NCBI GenBank assembly: GCA_031253705.1
Contig: JAIRVW010000434.1
Coordinates: forward strand, 1 to 7,810
Direction: 5' to 3'
Length of the DNA: 7,810 nucleotides
From: Brucellaceae bacterium
Lineage (GTDB): Bacteria; Pseudomonadota; Alphaproteobacteria; Rhizobiales; Rhizobiaceae
The translations under genes and the position numbers were made by a program. The notes below the pieces were generated by a model. It was given only the letters and a program-made list of their open reading frames with translations. It was not told the origin of the DNA and did not search any database. Positions 1 to 6,624 of this stretch are shown here, piece after piece (positions within the stretch are counted from its first letter, which is position 1; the number at the start of each line of letters is the position of its first letter).

Positions 1-1107
1 CTCACAACCCTTCAGGCAATGCTGGAGCCGCTCGGCTTCAAAATTGACCGTCCCGTCTTTAGTGCAGACGGCACACCGGATGTTGAAAACCTCTATGCCC
101 GCCTGAGCGGCACAGGTCCGCATCTGATGTTTGCCGGTCATACGGATGTGGTGCCGACCGGCGATCTGTCGCTCTGGAAACACCCGCCTTTTGCCGCTGT
201 TATTGATAATGGTGAGCTTTATGGCCGCGGCGCTGTGGATATGAAGGGCGGCATTGCCTGTTTTGTGGCTGCAACAGCCCGCTATCTGAAAAAATTTCCG
301 GATCGCAAACCGAATATCTCTTTCCTGATCACCGGTGATGAAGAAGGCCCTGCGATTAACGGTACAGTCAAAGTGCTGGAATGGGCAAAAGCCAAGGGCG
401 AAAAATGGGATGCCTCGCTGGTCGGGGAACCGACCAACCCTGACCGTCTGGGTGAAGCCATCAAAATCGGCCGTCGCGGCTCAGTAACCGGCACCGTTAT
501 TGTTCACGGCACACAGGGACATGTCGCCTATCCGCATAATGCCGATAATCCGGTGCGCGGTATTATGGCCTTGCTGAACAGCCTCCTCATACCGGCCTAT
601 GATCAGGGCACCGAGAGTTTTCAGGCCACCAATCTGGAGATCACTTCAATTGATGTCGGCAATCCGGCAACCAATGTGATTCCGGCCAAGGCGACTGCCT
701 CATTCAACATCCGCTTTAATGATACATGGACAGCAGACAGCCTGCAGAGCGAAGTCTCGCGCCGCCTTGCGGATGCAGCACTGGACAGCCCGTTCAGAGA
801 GGGCAAACCAGCGCCGGTCAGTTATGAACTGATCTGGAGTGAAGACCCGAGCCATGTCTTCCTGACCCGCAATGACAAGCTGATTAACGCACTGAACGGC
901 GCGATTAAATCTGTCACCGGCAAGCAGGCTTCACTTTCCACCTCCGGCGGCACCTCCGATGCCCGCTTCATCAAGGATTATTGCCCTGTGGTGGAATTCG
1001 GCCTTGTCGGCCAGACCATGCATATGGCCAATGAACGGACATCCTTGCAGGATCTTGAAAAACTCACTGCAATTTATGAAAAATTCATTGAAGACTTTTT
1101 CGCCTGA
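1..1107 (+). CDS. dapE: Succinyl-diaminopimelate desuccinylase DapE (5' end outside the window)
   Basis: DapE is a dinuclear zinc hydrolase that cleaves N-succinyl-LL-diaminopimelate to LL-diaminopimelate and succinate in the cytoplasm. This feeds lysine and peptidoglycan synthesis. The reading frame is open from base 1 (L-T-T-L-Q-A before the first internal Met at 19), so the true start lies upstream. About 368 codons are present, and relatives are near 375-395 residues, so perhaps 25-30 are missing. The M20 peptidase signature is complete. Numbering codons from base 1, it has AGHTDVVPTGD with metal-ligand His47, GRGAVDMKGG with bridging Asp80, GDEEG with catalytic Glu114 and ligand Glu115, VGEPT with Glu143, and a C-terminal GQTMHMANE with His341. 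GGTSDARF, another family hallmark, lies just before it. I see no frameshift or odd residue. A hairpin follows the stop by 12 bases. ArgE is a related alternative, but the GGTSDAR and ITGDEEG wording fits DapE. Confidence 0.96.
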   Translation, partial: LTTLQAMLEPLGFKIDRPVFSADGTPDVENLYARLSGTGPHLMFAGHTDVVPTGDLSLWKHPPFAAVIDNGELYGRGAVDMKGGIACFVAATARYLKKFPDRKPNISFLITGDEEGPAINGTVKVLEWAKAKGEKWDASLVGEPTNPDRLGEAIKIGRRGSVTGTVIVHGTQGHVAYPHNADNPVRGIMALLNSLLIPAYDQGTESFQATNLEITSIDVGNPATNVIPAKATASFNIRFNDTWTADSLQSEVSRRLADAALDSPFREGKPAPVSYELIWSEDPSHVFLTRNDKLINALNGAIKSVTGKQASLSTSGGTSDARFIKDYCPVVEFGLVGQTMHMANERTSLQDLEKLTAIYEKFIEDFFA

Positions 1108-1119
1108 ATAAGTTGCGTC

Positions 1120-1148
1120 GGATGCCTGCCTTATAAAGACAGGCATCC
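1120..1148 (+). terminator. Strong hairpin after dapE, possible terminator or attenuator
   Basis: The arm ggatgcctg (1120-1128) is repeated perfectly inverted at 1140-1148. Pairing can continue inward after one C-A mismatch to CTT/AAG around an ATA loop, giving 12 of 13 pairs. The next bases are ttattc, so there is no clean T run. It may be an imperfect intrinsic terminator, or a processing or stability hairpin between dapE and the membrane protein gene. Confidence 0.55.
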
Positions 1149-1163
1149 TTATTCATCAGTTGC

Positions 1164-1168
1164 ACAGG
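1164..1168 (+). promoter_or_regulatory. Ribosome binding site deciding the ATG start at 1175
   Basis: ACAGG ends 6 bases before the ATG at 1175. The in-frame TTG at 1160 overlaps this region and has no comparable purine-rich site before it, so the ATG is preferred. Confidence 0.45.
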
Positions 1169-1174
1169 TTACCT

Positions 1175-1780
1175 ATGCCCAGTTTTGAAGAAATTCAGTA
1201 TTATTTCTCCGCAGTCTGGCGCACGATGACAGGCCATCCGGAAGCGCTGAATGATCTGAATACCGATGCCGACGGTTTCTGGCGTTCATTCTATGCAATG
1301 CTGATTGCCCTGCCGCCATTGCTGATCGGCTGGGTGGACATTGCGGCACGACTGACTGAAGGAACAGACGGCAGCGAGGCGACAGCCCTGCGCCTTACCA
1401 GCACTGTCAAACTCGCTGCCATTGATATGCTTGTCTGGATAGTGCCGCTGGTGGTGATCGGCTTTCTCAGCCGCAGTCTCGGCCTTGAGCGCCGCTTTTC
1501 CACCTATGTGGTCGCAACCAACTGGGCAACGGCTTTATTTGCGTGGGTCTATGCCCCGCTGTCATTCCTCACCCTGCTGCTGCCGGATTTGTCTCCGGTG
1601 TTTGCAGGCATCGGTTTTGGCCTGTTTCTGGTTACTTTGTTTCTGAGCTACAGGCTCACCCGTGCAGCCCTGCAAAGGCCGCACAGTTTCGTCGCACCAT
1701 TTTTCATTTCCGTGGTGATCAGCAGTTTCATGCTGACAATCATATTGCAAAGTCTGGCAGGATTTGTATCCGCAGCATAA
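1175..1780 (+). CDS. Five-helix integral membrane protein, Yip1-like topology, function unknown
   Basis: This is a 201-residue protein with five hydrophobic stretches, at about residues 38-58, 80-98, 112-135, 140-160 and 172-192. They follow a soluble N-terminal segment of about 35 residues. The layout recalls the YIP1/YIF1-type membrane family, but I cannot see a diagnostic motif, so the family is a guess. There is no cleavable signal peptide, and an inner-membrane location is inferred. A TTG at 1160 is in frame. I chose the ATG at 1175 because ACAGG sits 6 bases before it and because the TTG would put the start closer to the upstream hairpin with no ribosome site. It lies 67 bases after dapE on the same strand and may be read through from it. 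It converges on truA with only 19 bases between the stops. No function can be stated. Confidence 0.8.
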   Translation: MPSFEEIQYYFSAVWRTMTGHPEALNDLNTDADGFWRSFYAMLIALPPLLIGWVDIAARLTEGTDGSEATALRLTSTVKLAAIDMLVWIVPLVVIGFLSRSLGLERRFSTYVVATNWATALFAWVYAPLSFLTLLLPDLSPVFAGIGFGLFLVTLFLSYRLTRAALQRPHSFVAPFFISVVISSFMLTIILQSLAGFVSAA

Positions 1781-1799
1781 AGCGCAGCTTATACCTGCA

Positions 1800-2555
1800 T
1801 TATAAAATTGAGGGGTAATCCGCCCCGATCATATAAAGCCCGTGCGCAGGTGCCACGACACCACAGGCCTTGCGGTCACGCGCTTCCAGAGCAGCCACCA
1901 GATCATCATTCGTCCAGCGGCCCGTACCAACCTCGCTGATGCTGCCGACAAGTGAACGCACCTGATTATGCAGGAAAGATCGTGCAGAAGCACGCACCTC
2001 AATCAGCTCGCCATGGCGCTGCACATTCAGGAGGTCAAGCGTTTTAACAGGGCTTTTGGACTGGCACTGTGTTGAACGGAATGTCGTAAAATCATGCAGG
2101 CCGATGAGCAATTGTGCCGCTTCCTGCATGGCATCTGTGTCGAGCTTTTTCGCTACCCACCACGCACGGCTGGCTTCCAGCGCCAGAGGTGTGCGGCGGT
2201 TAATGATACGGTAAATATAATGCCGCCCCAATGCACTGAAACGTGCATCAAAATGATCCGGCACTTTTTCGACATTGATCAGAAAGACGCTTTCTTTATC
2301 CAACGCCAGATACGCATTAACGGCATCGCGTACTTTGGATGCGCCCCAATCCTTGGTCAGATCAACATGCGCCGTTTGCTGAAAAGCATGTACACCGGCA
2401 TCGGTACGCCCTGCAGCACCGATTGAATTGCTGTCACCGCAAAATTTGAAAATCGCAGCTTCAATAGCCCCCTGCACCGTCGGCGCATTATCCTGCCGCT
2501 GCCATCCGGCATAGGGTGAACCATCATATTCAACTGTCAGGCGATAACGCGGCAC
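1800..2555 (-). CDS. truA: tRNA pseudouridine synthase A (TruA), positions 38-40
   Basis: TruA isomerises uridines 38, 39 and 40 in the anticodon arm of many tRNAs and acts as a cytoplasmic homodimer. The 251-residue protein starts [12 protein letters not shown] with GTG. A GGAGAGA site lies just upstream, inside the end of the previous gene. The catalytic motif GRTDAGVHA carries nucleophile Asp52, equivalent to E. coli Asp60. [15 protein letters not shown] supplies Tyr113, equivalent to E. coli Tyr118, and [18 protein letters not shown] is the conserved C-terminal RNA-binding segment. EYDG and GWQRQ near the N-terminus are also typical. Length is normal. It is the last gene of the def-fmt-GNAT-truA operon, and its GTG directly abuts the preceding TGA (TGAGTG), so translation is probably coupled. 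The GTG start and zero spacing suggest output is tied to the upstream gene. Confidence 0.97.
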   Translation of the reverse strand: MPRYRLTVEYDGSPYAGWQRQDNAPTVQGAIEAAIFKFCGDSNSIGAAGRTDAGVHAFQQTAHVDLTKDWGASKVRDAVNAYLALDKESVFLINVEKVPDHFDARFSALGRHYIYRIINRRTPLALEASRAWWVAKKLDTDAMQEAAQLLIGLHDFTTFRSTQCQSKSPVKTLDLLNVQRHGELIEVRASARSFLHNQVRSLVGSISEVGTGRWTNDDLVAALEARDRKACGVVAPAHGLYMIGADYPSIL

Positions 2556-3083
2556 TCAATTCTCTCCGAATGCAGAAGCATAAATCAGTTTGCCCTGCAC
2601 AGCGGCACAAGGCTTATTATCCGTGAGGCATTTCAATTGCAGATATTGTGCCGGATAGATGCTTTCAAGCTGCGCAGCATCTGAAACACTATAGCCGAAG
2701 CGGCTGTAATAAGCGGGATCGCCTAAAACGACGCTCAGCGTTTCACCTTGCTGCACCAGCAACCGGTGCGCCTCTGCAATCAGCGTTTTACCCACGCCAT
2801 CCCGCTGATATGCAGGGAAAACTGCAAGCGGCGCCAGTGCGACCGCAGCAATGCGCGAACCGGCCTGCTCAATCCATAATCTGGAGAACAGAATATGTCC
2901 GATGATTTCGCCTTCTGCTTCCGCAACCAGCTCCAGCACCACATCATTGTCTGAAACCAGTCTGCGTACCAGCGCAACTTCATCAGTCCCGTCAAAAGCG
3001 GCGGCAATCACGCCATCAATCTTTGAGCGATCCTGCTCGCTGACAGGGCGGATATCCGGCTGTTTGGCGAGAGAGTGGCTCAT
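2556..3083 (-). CDS. GNAT-family N-acetyltransferase, YhbS-like
   Basis: This is a 175-residue single-domain acetyl-CoA-dependent acetyltransferase. The GNAT fold is recognisable. Strand beta2 sits around [17 protein letters not shown] (residues 51-67). Motif A is [20 protein letters not shown] (83-102), with the pyrophosphate-binding loop Q93-R94-x-G96-x-G98. Motif [12 protein letters not shown] (121-131), carries the tyrosines that usually contact the leaving thiol. The overall wording resembles the YhbS group (COG3153), whose substrates are mostly unknown. I cannot name a substrate. The ATG overlaps the fmt stop by four bases (ATGA), and no strong ribosome site precedes it, so it is probably translated by reinitiation after fmt. 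Its TGA abuts the truA GTG. The operon context suggests a link to protein N-termini or tRNA, but that is inference. Confidence 0.92.
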   Translation of the reverse strand: MSHSLAKQPDIRPVSEQDRSKIDGVIAAAFDGTDEVALVRRLVSDNDVVLELVAEAEGEIIGHILFSRLWIEQAGSRIAAVALAPLAVFPAYQRDGVGKTLIAEAHRLLVQQGETLSVVLGDPAYYSRFGYSVSDAAQLESIYPAQYLQLKCLTDNKPCAAVQGKLIYASAFGEN

Positions 3084-4015
3084 GGCAGAATTGTACCAAG
3101 GGTCAGCTTAACGCCATTGCAGAATTCTGCAGCGCTCACAGCTTTACCACCGGCTTTCTGCACCAGCGTCAGCGCAACCGCACCATCACCACAGGCAATC
3201 ATCAATTGACCGTCCAGCACTTCACCGGCTTTGCCTGCGCCATCAGCAATCACCGAGCGCAACACTTTCACGCGCTCAGGCTGTCCATTGATTTCCATCT
3301 CGGACCATGCTCCCGGAAACGGGCTCAAACCACGGATACGGTCATGCACGGCCTGTGCCGGTTGCGACCAGTCAATACGCGCTTCGGACTTCTCAATCTT
3401 GGCAGCATAGGTCACGCCAGCTTCAGATTGCGGGTTAAGCTTCAGACTGTCACGCTCCAGCGCTGCCATGGCACGCACCATCAGATCAGCACCGGTCAGG
3501 CTCAGACGGTCATGCAATTCACCGCAGGTCATATTCGGCGTGATGGTGATTTTCTCGACCATGGCAACAGGACCGGTATCCAGCCCCTCATCCATTTTCA
3601 TGATCATCATGCCGGTCTCGGCATCGCCCGCCATAATTGCACGCTGAATCGGCGCAGCACCACGCCAGCGTGGCAGCAGCGAAGCATGACCATTATAGCA
3701 GCCCAGTGCAGGCGCTTCGAGAATGGCCTTTGGCAGCAACATGCCATAGGCGACAACCACAGCGACATCTGCATTCAAATCACGGAAAATCTGCTGTTCT
3801 TCTTCGCTTTTCAGGCTTTTCGGCGTGAAGACCGGAATACCGAATTCTTCAGCCTTTTCATGCACGGGAGACTTGGTCAGCTCCAGCCCACGGCGACCGG
3901 CCGGACGCGGCGGCTGGCTGTAAACAGCCACGATTTCATAGCCCTGTCCGATCAGCGCTGTCATCACCGGAACAGAAAATTCCGGCGTGCCCATAAACAC
4001 AATACGTAACGACAT
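3080..4015 (-). CDS. fmt: Methionyl-tRNA formyltransferase (Fmt)
   Basis: Fmt transfers the formyl group from 10-formyl-tetrahydrofolate to Met-tRNA(fMet), making the bacterial initiator. The 311-residue protein begins [16 protein letters not shown], the typical start of the Rossmann-like formyltransferase domain. [20 protein letters not shown] holds catalytic Asn108 and His110 and the SLLP folate signature. [11 protein letters not shown] supplies Asp146, completing the Asn-His-Asp triad. The C-terminal OB-fold tRNA-binding domain covers roughly residues 205-311 ([11 protein letters not shown] to the end). The ATG is preceded by AGGTAGGA about 6 bases upstream. It lies 49 bases after def, with no terminator seen between them, consistent with the common def-fmt operon. 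Its TGA overlaps the start of the GNAT gene. Confidence 0.97.
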   Translation of the reverse strand: MSLRIVFMGTPEFSVPVMTALIGQGYEIVAVYSQPPRPAGRRGLELTKSPVHEKAEEFGIPVFTPKSLKSEEEQQIFRDLNADVAVVVAYGMLLPKAILEAPALGCYNGHASLLPRWRGAAPIQRAIMAGDAETGMMIMKMDEGLDTGPVAMVEKITITPNMTCGELHDRLSLTGADLMVRAMAALERDSLKLNPQSEAGVTYAAKIEKSEARIDWSQPAQAVHDRIRGLSPFPGAWSEMEINGQPERVKVLRSVIADGAGKAGEVLDGQLMIACGDGAVALTLVQKAGGKAVSAAEFCNGVKLTLGTILP

Positions 4016-4064
4016 AGACTATCCTACCTACACTCTCTGATCCGGCTGTCACTCAACCTGTGCT

Positions 4065-4598
4065 TCAGATTTTTTTACCCGAAGCCGGCACATGGGTCTT
4101 GGCCAGTTTTTTGAATTTCTTGATCACCATATCCCGCTTCAGCTTGGAAATATGGTCGATGAACAGCACGCCATCCAGATGATCAATTTCATGCTGCAGG
4201 CAGGTAGCCATCAGACCTTCAGCCTGCATTTCCTGCGGCTTGCCTTCAATATCCTGATAGGTCACGCGCACACTCGCAGGCCGCTCGACCTCCGCATAAT
4301 AATCCGGAATAGAGAGGCAGCCTTCTTCATAGGTGCTCGGCGCATCAGAACGCTCAACAATCACCGGATTGATGAAAACATGCGGCTCAGGCGTTTCACC
4401 TTCTTTTGCCAGATCAATCACAACCATGCGGATTGGCTCGGCCACTTGAATTGCAGCCAGACCAATACCCGGCGCATCATACATCGTAGCAAACATATCC
4501 TCGGAGAATTTGCGCAAATCCGCATCAAAACGCTCAACAGGTTTGGAAACCTGACGCAATACCGGATCAGGAATAAAAATAATCGGCTTAATGGTCAT
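4065..4598 (-). CDS. def: Peptide deformylase (Def)
   Basis: Def is a metal-dependent hydrolase that removes the formyl group from the N-terminal methionine of nascent proteins at the ribosome exit. Starting at the ATG at 4598 gives 177 residues, opening [15 protein letters not shown] as in relatives. All three motifs are present. They are GIGLAAIQV (residues 44-52), EGCLS with metal ligand Cys94, and QHEIDHLDG with ligands His136 and His140 and catalytic Glu137. The frame stays open upstream to a TTG at 4658. That would add 20 residues with no family counterpart, so I reject it, although the ribosome site for the ATG (CGGAT about 10 bases away) is weak. The acidic and basic tail ends KKI. 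It is the first gene of the minus-strand operon, and a candidate promoter lies about 75-100 bases upstream. Its Fmt partner follows directly. Confidence 0.96.
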   Translation of the reverse strand: MTIKPIIFIPDPVLRQVSKPVERFDADLRKFSEDMFATMYDAPGIGLAAIQVAEPIRMVVIDLAKEGETPEPHVFINPVIVERSDAPSTYEEGCLSIPDYYAEVERPASVRVTYQDIEGKPQEMQAEGLMATCLQHEIDHLDGVLFIDHISKLKRDMVIKKFKKLAKTHVPASGKKI

Positions 4599-4657
4599 CA
4601 CATTGATCCGGTGTTGCAAAGGATTGAAAATATCTGACACCCGCACAGGCAGGCACA

Positions 4658-4675
4658 ATCGGAATGATGTCCGAT
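4658..4675 (-). repeat. Inverted repeat at the predicted def transcript start
   Basis: ATCGGA and TCCGAT form a perfect 6-base inverted repeat separated by 6 bases, directly after (and overlapping by two bases) the candidate -10 box of the def promoter. It could be an operator or a 5' hairpin. It is short enough to be chance. Confidence 0.35.
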
Positions 4676-4701
4676 CTAATCTCTCAGCACCCCGCCGTCA
4701 A
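4674..4701 (-). promoter_or_regulatory. Candidate sigma70-type promoter for the def-fmt-GNAT-truA operon
   Basis: Read on the minus strand, TTGACG (4701-4696) is followed after 16 bases by TTAGAT (4679-4674). Both are fair matches to the -35 and -10 boxes. Transcription would start near 4667, leaving a leader of about 70 bases before the def ATG. Called by eye only. Confidence 0.45.
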
Positions 4702-4713
4702 TAAATTACAGTG

Positions 4714-4743
4714 TTGAACAAAAATTTGTTCACGTTTTATTCT
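4714..4743 (+). promoter_or_regulatory. Candidate rmuC promoter
   Basis: TTGAAC (4714-4719) and TATTCT (4738-4743) are spaced by 18 bases and could serve as -35 and -10 boxes, with a start near 4750 and a short leader to the ATG at 4773. TATATT at 4744-4749 is another possible -10 but lacks a well-spaced partner. No strong ribosome site precedes the rmuC ATG. Confidence 0.4.
4716..4742. promoter_or_regulatory. Palindrome and LexA-box-like direct repeat in the rmuC promoter
   Basis: GAACAAA-AA-TTTGTTC (4716-4731) is a perfect 7-base inverted repeat. Its right end GTTC (4728-4731) is followed after exactly seven bases by ATTC (4739-4742). That differs by one base from GTTC-N7-GTTC, the established LexA box of alphaproteobacteria. 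Both elements lie over the candidate promoter, where a repressor would act. Binding by LexA is inferred. Confidence 0.4.
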
Positions 4744-4772
4744 TATATTTACCGCGAATCGTGTAATCTCTG

Positions 4773-6002
4773 ATGATGGAAACATTATCTGCCTCAGAAA
4801 TACCGGCATCCTTTGCGGATACGCTCGGCCTCAGCCCCGTACAGCTTTTGCTGACAGCGGGCGGTTTTGTGCTGTTCATCGTGATCCTGCTGATATGGCT
4901 CTCCGGCCGCAACAGCAGAGCCATGCTGCAGGTACAATTCCAGTCGGAAGAGCGGGCGCGTGAGGCAGAAATGCAGATGCAGTCGATCCTGAAAAGTCAG
5001 GCCGAGATGCAAGGCCGGATGCAGACGATGGCAGAGCTTTTCGGCTCCAGACAGGCAGAGCTCAACAAATCCATCCGTGACCGGCTCGACGGTATGACCA
5101 GTCATCTTGGCCGCAGTATCAATGAACAGACCCGCTCGACCCATGAAAATCTGACCAAGCTGCAGGAGCGTCTGGCGGCGATCGACACCGCGCAGAACAA
5201 TATCCAGTCGCTCGCCGGTCAGGTTGTGCAATTGCAGGCCATTCTCGCCAATAAACAGACACGCGGCGCTTTCGGTCAGTCGCGCATGGAGGCGATTATT
5301 GCAGATGGTCTGCCGATGGGTGCCTATGAATTTCAGGCCACGCTCTCCAACGGTATGCGTCCCGATTGTCTGGTGCGGATGCCCAATGGCACAGCCTCAT
5401 TAGTGGTTGATGCCAAATTTCCGCTGGAAAGCTGGAATGCGCTCAAAGCCTCGGAAACGCCGGAAGCCAAGCGTCATTATGAGCAATTGTTCCGCCGCGA
5501 TATGGAAGTGCATATCCGTGACATTGCCGCCAAATATTTCATCAGCGGTGAGACACAGGATACGGCCTTTTTGTTTGTGCCGTCAGAATCGATCTTTGCG
5601 GAAATTCATGAGAATTTCGAAGTCATCATCCAGCGGGCGCACCGTTCCCGCGTTGTGATTGTCTCACCTTCCCTGCTGATGCTCTCCATTCAGGTGATCC
5701 AGTCCGTGCTCAAAGATGCGCGGATGCGGGAGCAGGCGCATCTTATTCAGGGTGAAGTTGTGCGCCTGATGGATGATGTATCGCGCCTTGACGAGCGTGT
5801 ACGCAAATTACAAACCCACTTTTCACAGGCCAGCCGCGACATTGATGATATCCTGATCTCATCCTCCAAAGTCACCCGCCGCAGCGCCAAAATTGAAGCA
5901 CTGGAACTGGGTGATAATCCGGACAATCACGAGCAGAAACACACTTCGCAGCAACAGACTTTGCCGCAAAACGGTGCTCCTTCTGCGCCCCGCTTTTTAT
6001 AG
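4773..6002 (+). CDS. rmuC: RmuC-family DNA recombination protein, membrane-anchored
   Basis: This 409-residue protein belongs to the RmuC family, linked in E. coli to limiting recombination between short inverted repeats and thought to be a nuclease-like protein. One membrane helix lies at residues 24-43 (QLLLTAGGFVLFIVILLIWL). A long Gln/Glu-rich coiled coil follows at about 50-165, then the RmuC domain from RGAFGQ (residue 164). The domain contains RPDCLV (Asp198) and VVDAKFPLESW (Asp213, Lys215), which match a PD-(D/E)xK-type nuclease core. TAFLFVPSESIFAEI and SPSLLMLSIQVIQ are further family blocks. A second coiled coil runs through RLMDDVSRLDERVRKLQ. The last 35 residues are Gln- and Asn-rich and probably disordered. 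Two adjacent ATGs (4773, 4776) are possible starts, and neither has a strong ribosome site. It is divergent from def across 174 bases. Length is normal for the family. Confidence 0.94.
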   Translation: MMETLSASEIPASFADTLGLSPVQLLLTAGGFVLFIVILLIWLSGRNSRAMLQVQFQSEERAREAEMQMQSILKSQAEMQGRMQTMAELFGSRQAELNKSIRDRLDGMTSHLGRSINEQTRSTHENLTKLQERLAAIDTAQNNIQSLAGQVVQLQAILANKQTRGAFGQSRMEAIIADGLPMGAYEFQATLSNGMRPDCLVRMPNGTASLVVDAKFPLESWNALKASETPEAKRHYEQLFRRDMEVHIRDIAAKYFISGETQDTAFLFVPSESIFAEIHENFEVIIQRAHRSRVVIVSPSLLMLSIQVIQSVLKDARMREQAHLIQGEVVRLMDDVSRLDERVRKLQTHFSQASRDIDDILISSSKVTRRSAKIEALELGDNPDNHEQKHTSQQQTLPQNGAPSAPRFL

Positions 6003-6030
6003 GGGGCAATCTCGCGGAATCTATCTCTGA

Positions 6031-6075
6031 GAACGGGATTATAAGCCTTTGCAAAACAGATTATAAAACCCGTTC
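6031..6075 (+). repeat. Imperfect long hairpin in the rmuC 3' region
   Basis: GAACGGG (6031-6037) pairs with CCCGTTC (6069-6075). Inside it TTATAA (6039-6044) pairs with TTATAA (6061-6066), separated by a small internal loop. That makes 13 pairs closing a 16-base loop, 28 bases after the rmuC stop. No T run follows, so it may stabilise or end the transcript only with help from another factor. Confidence 0.45.
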
Positions 6076-6093
6076 ACCGCCTGCCAGCCCCTT

Positions 6094-6110
6094 ATTTTAT
6101 GCAATAAAAT
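6094..6110. repeat. AT-rich 7-base inverted repeat
   Basis: ATTTTAT-GCA-ATAAAAT is a perfect inverted repeat. Being made only of A and T in an AT-rich stretch, it could be chance, a weak hairpin or a protein-binding site. Confidence 0.3.
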
Positions 6111-6253
6111 TAACTATTTAAGCTATCTATGCCACGATAAAGAGAGCCAAAACCGGCCAGACAGACTACGACAATTCATAAATCACGACCTGAAAGCCGG
6201 ATAAAAACAGCGGAATCTCTTCGTGAAATCATGCCCGCAACGCTTTGCCCGAC

Positions 6254-6296
6254 AAATAAAAAAGTCGGATACACGCTGCATCCGGCTTTAATTTTT
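6254..6296. terminator. Bidirectional intrinsic terminator between rmuC and the SelW-like gene
   Basis: AAAGTCGGAT (6261-6270) and ATCCGGCTTT (6280-6289) form a 10-base stem with one G-U pair and a 9-base loop. On the minus strand the stem runs into TTTTTT-ATTT (6263-6254), a good tail for the SelW-like gene. On the plus strand a weaker AATTTTT follows, which could stop rmuC transcripts. Confidence 0.75.
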
Positions 6297-6319
6297 ACGA
6301 TAAAAATCAAATATTTACA

Positions 6320-6341
6320 TCTTTATTGCTGACAATAAAGA
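6320..6341. repeat. Perfect 9-base hairpin 3' of the SelW-like gene
   Basis: TCTTTATTG-CTGA-CAATAAAGA is a perfect 9-base stem with a 4-base loop, 11 bases beyond the stop of the minus-strand gene and before the terminator at 6261-6289. It may be a transcript-stabilising hairpin or an accessory terminator stem. It lacks a T tail of its own. Confidence 0.5.
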
Positions 6342-6352
6342 CCGGAGCCTGA

Positions 6353-6604
6353 TCAGCCCTTCACTGCTTCACGGATACGGGCAACCAGCGCATCGGTTTC
6401 CGGAAAGCCGTTTTCGCTCTTACGATCCCAGACCACCTTATCATTCAGGCGAATAATGTAATTGCCGTCACCGCCCGGAATAAGCGCGATTTCACCGACT
6501 TCATCACCGAATGCCTGCAACAATTCCTGAGCCGCCCATGCAGCACGGAGCATCCAGTTACACTGTGTGCAATATTCAATAGTAATACGTGGTTTAGCAG
6601 TCAT
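6353..6604 (-). CDS. SelT/SelW/SelH-type (Rdx) small thioredoxin-like protein, Cys form
   Basis: This 83-residue protein is of the Rdx family, a small thioredoxin-like fold related to selenoprotein W. The N-terminal strand ITIEY is followed by the redox motif C12-T-Q-C15 and the helix NWMLRAAWAAQELLQAF, a strong family signature. GDGNYIIRLNDKVVWDRKSENGFPETDAL in the second half matches the usual beta-hairpin and closing FPE-x-K/D region. Both active positions are cysteine, so this is a Cys homologue rather than a selenoprotein. The family is presumed redox-active, but its bacterial substrate is not known. I chose the ATG at 6604 because AGGAT lies about 8 bases before it and because ITIEYC should sit near the N-terminus. 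An ATG at 6643 is in frame, but the 13 extra residues would be encoded by the neighbouring palindromic repeat. It is probably transcribed alone and ends at the hairpins beyond 6353. Confidence 0.9.
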   Translation of the reverse strand: MTAKPRITIEYCTQCNWMLRAAWAAQELLQAFGDEVGEIALIPGGDGNYIIRLNDKVVWDRKSENGFPETDALVARIREAVKG

Positions 6605-6624
6605 ATCGAAATATCCTATATTAA

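Larger units (their letters stand above)
6003..6352. other. Gene-free region between converging rmuC and the SelW-like gene
   Basis: These 350 bases are AT-rich and contain no ORF with coding character. The longest ATG-started frame I noticed (about 33 codons from 6232) runs through a terminator hairpin. The region holds four inverted repeats, listed separately: 6031-6075, 6094-6110, 6261-6289 and 6320-6341. The stretch from about 6111 to 6253 shows nothing I can name. Confidence 0.7.

Noticed and set aside
1780..1790. AAGC-GCA-GCTT mini-hairpin between the convergent membrane protein gene and truA
   Set aside because: The 4-base stem is too short and has no T run on either strand, so it is not supportable as a terminator.
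3206..4009. 267-codon open frame on the plus strand opposite fmt
   Set aside because: It is antisense to a complete, motif-perfect fmt, its translation is Cys/His/Arg-rich without domain character, and it is best explained by codon bias of the real gene.
4092..4637. 181-codon open frame on the plus strand opposite def
   Set aside because: It is antisense to def, which has all three deformylase motifs. The shadow translation has no recognisable family.
4599..4658. Upstream TTG start extending Def by 20 residues
   Set aside because: Deformylases of this group begin at the MTIKPI-type sequence, and the extension covers the untranslated leader after the candidate promoter.
4716..4731. GAAC-N8-GTTC palindrome as a classical LexA site
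   Set aside because: The spacing does not match the E. coli (CTGT-N8-ACAG) or Bacillus (GAAC-N4-GTTC) sites. Only the neighbouring direct-repeat reading is compatible with alphaproteobacterial LexA, and it has one mismatch.
6232..6333. Small ORF of about 33 codons on the plus strand
   Set aside because: It runs straight through the bidirectional terminator and an adjacent hairpin and has no ribosome site or coding character.
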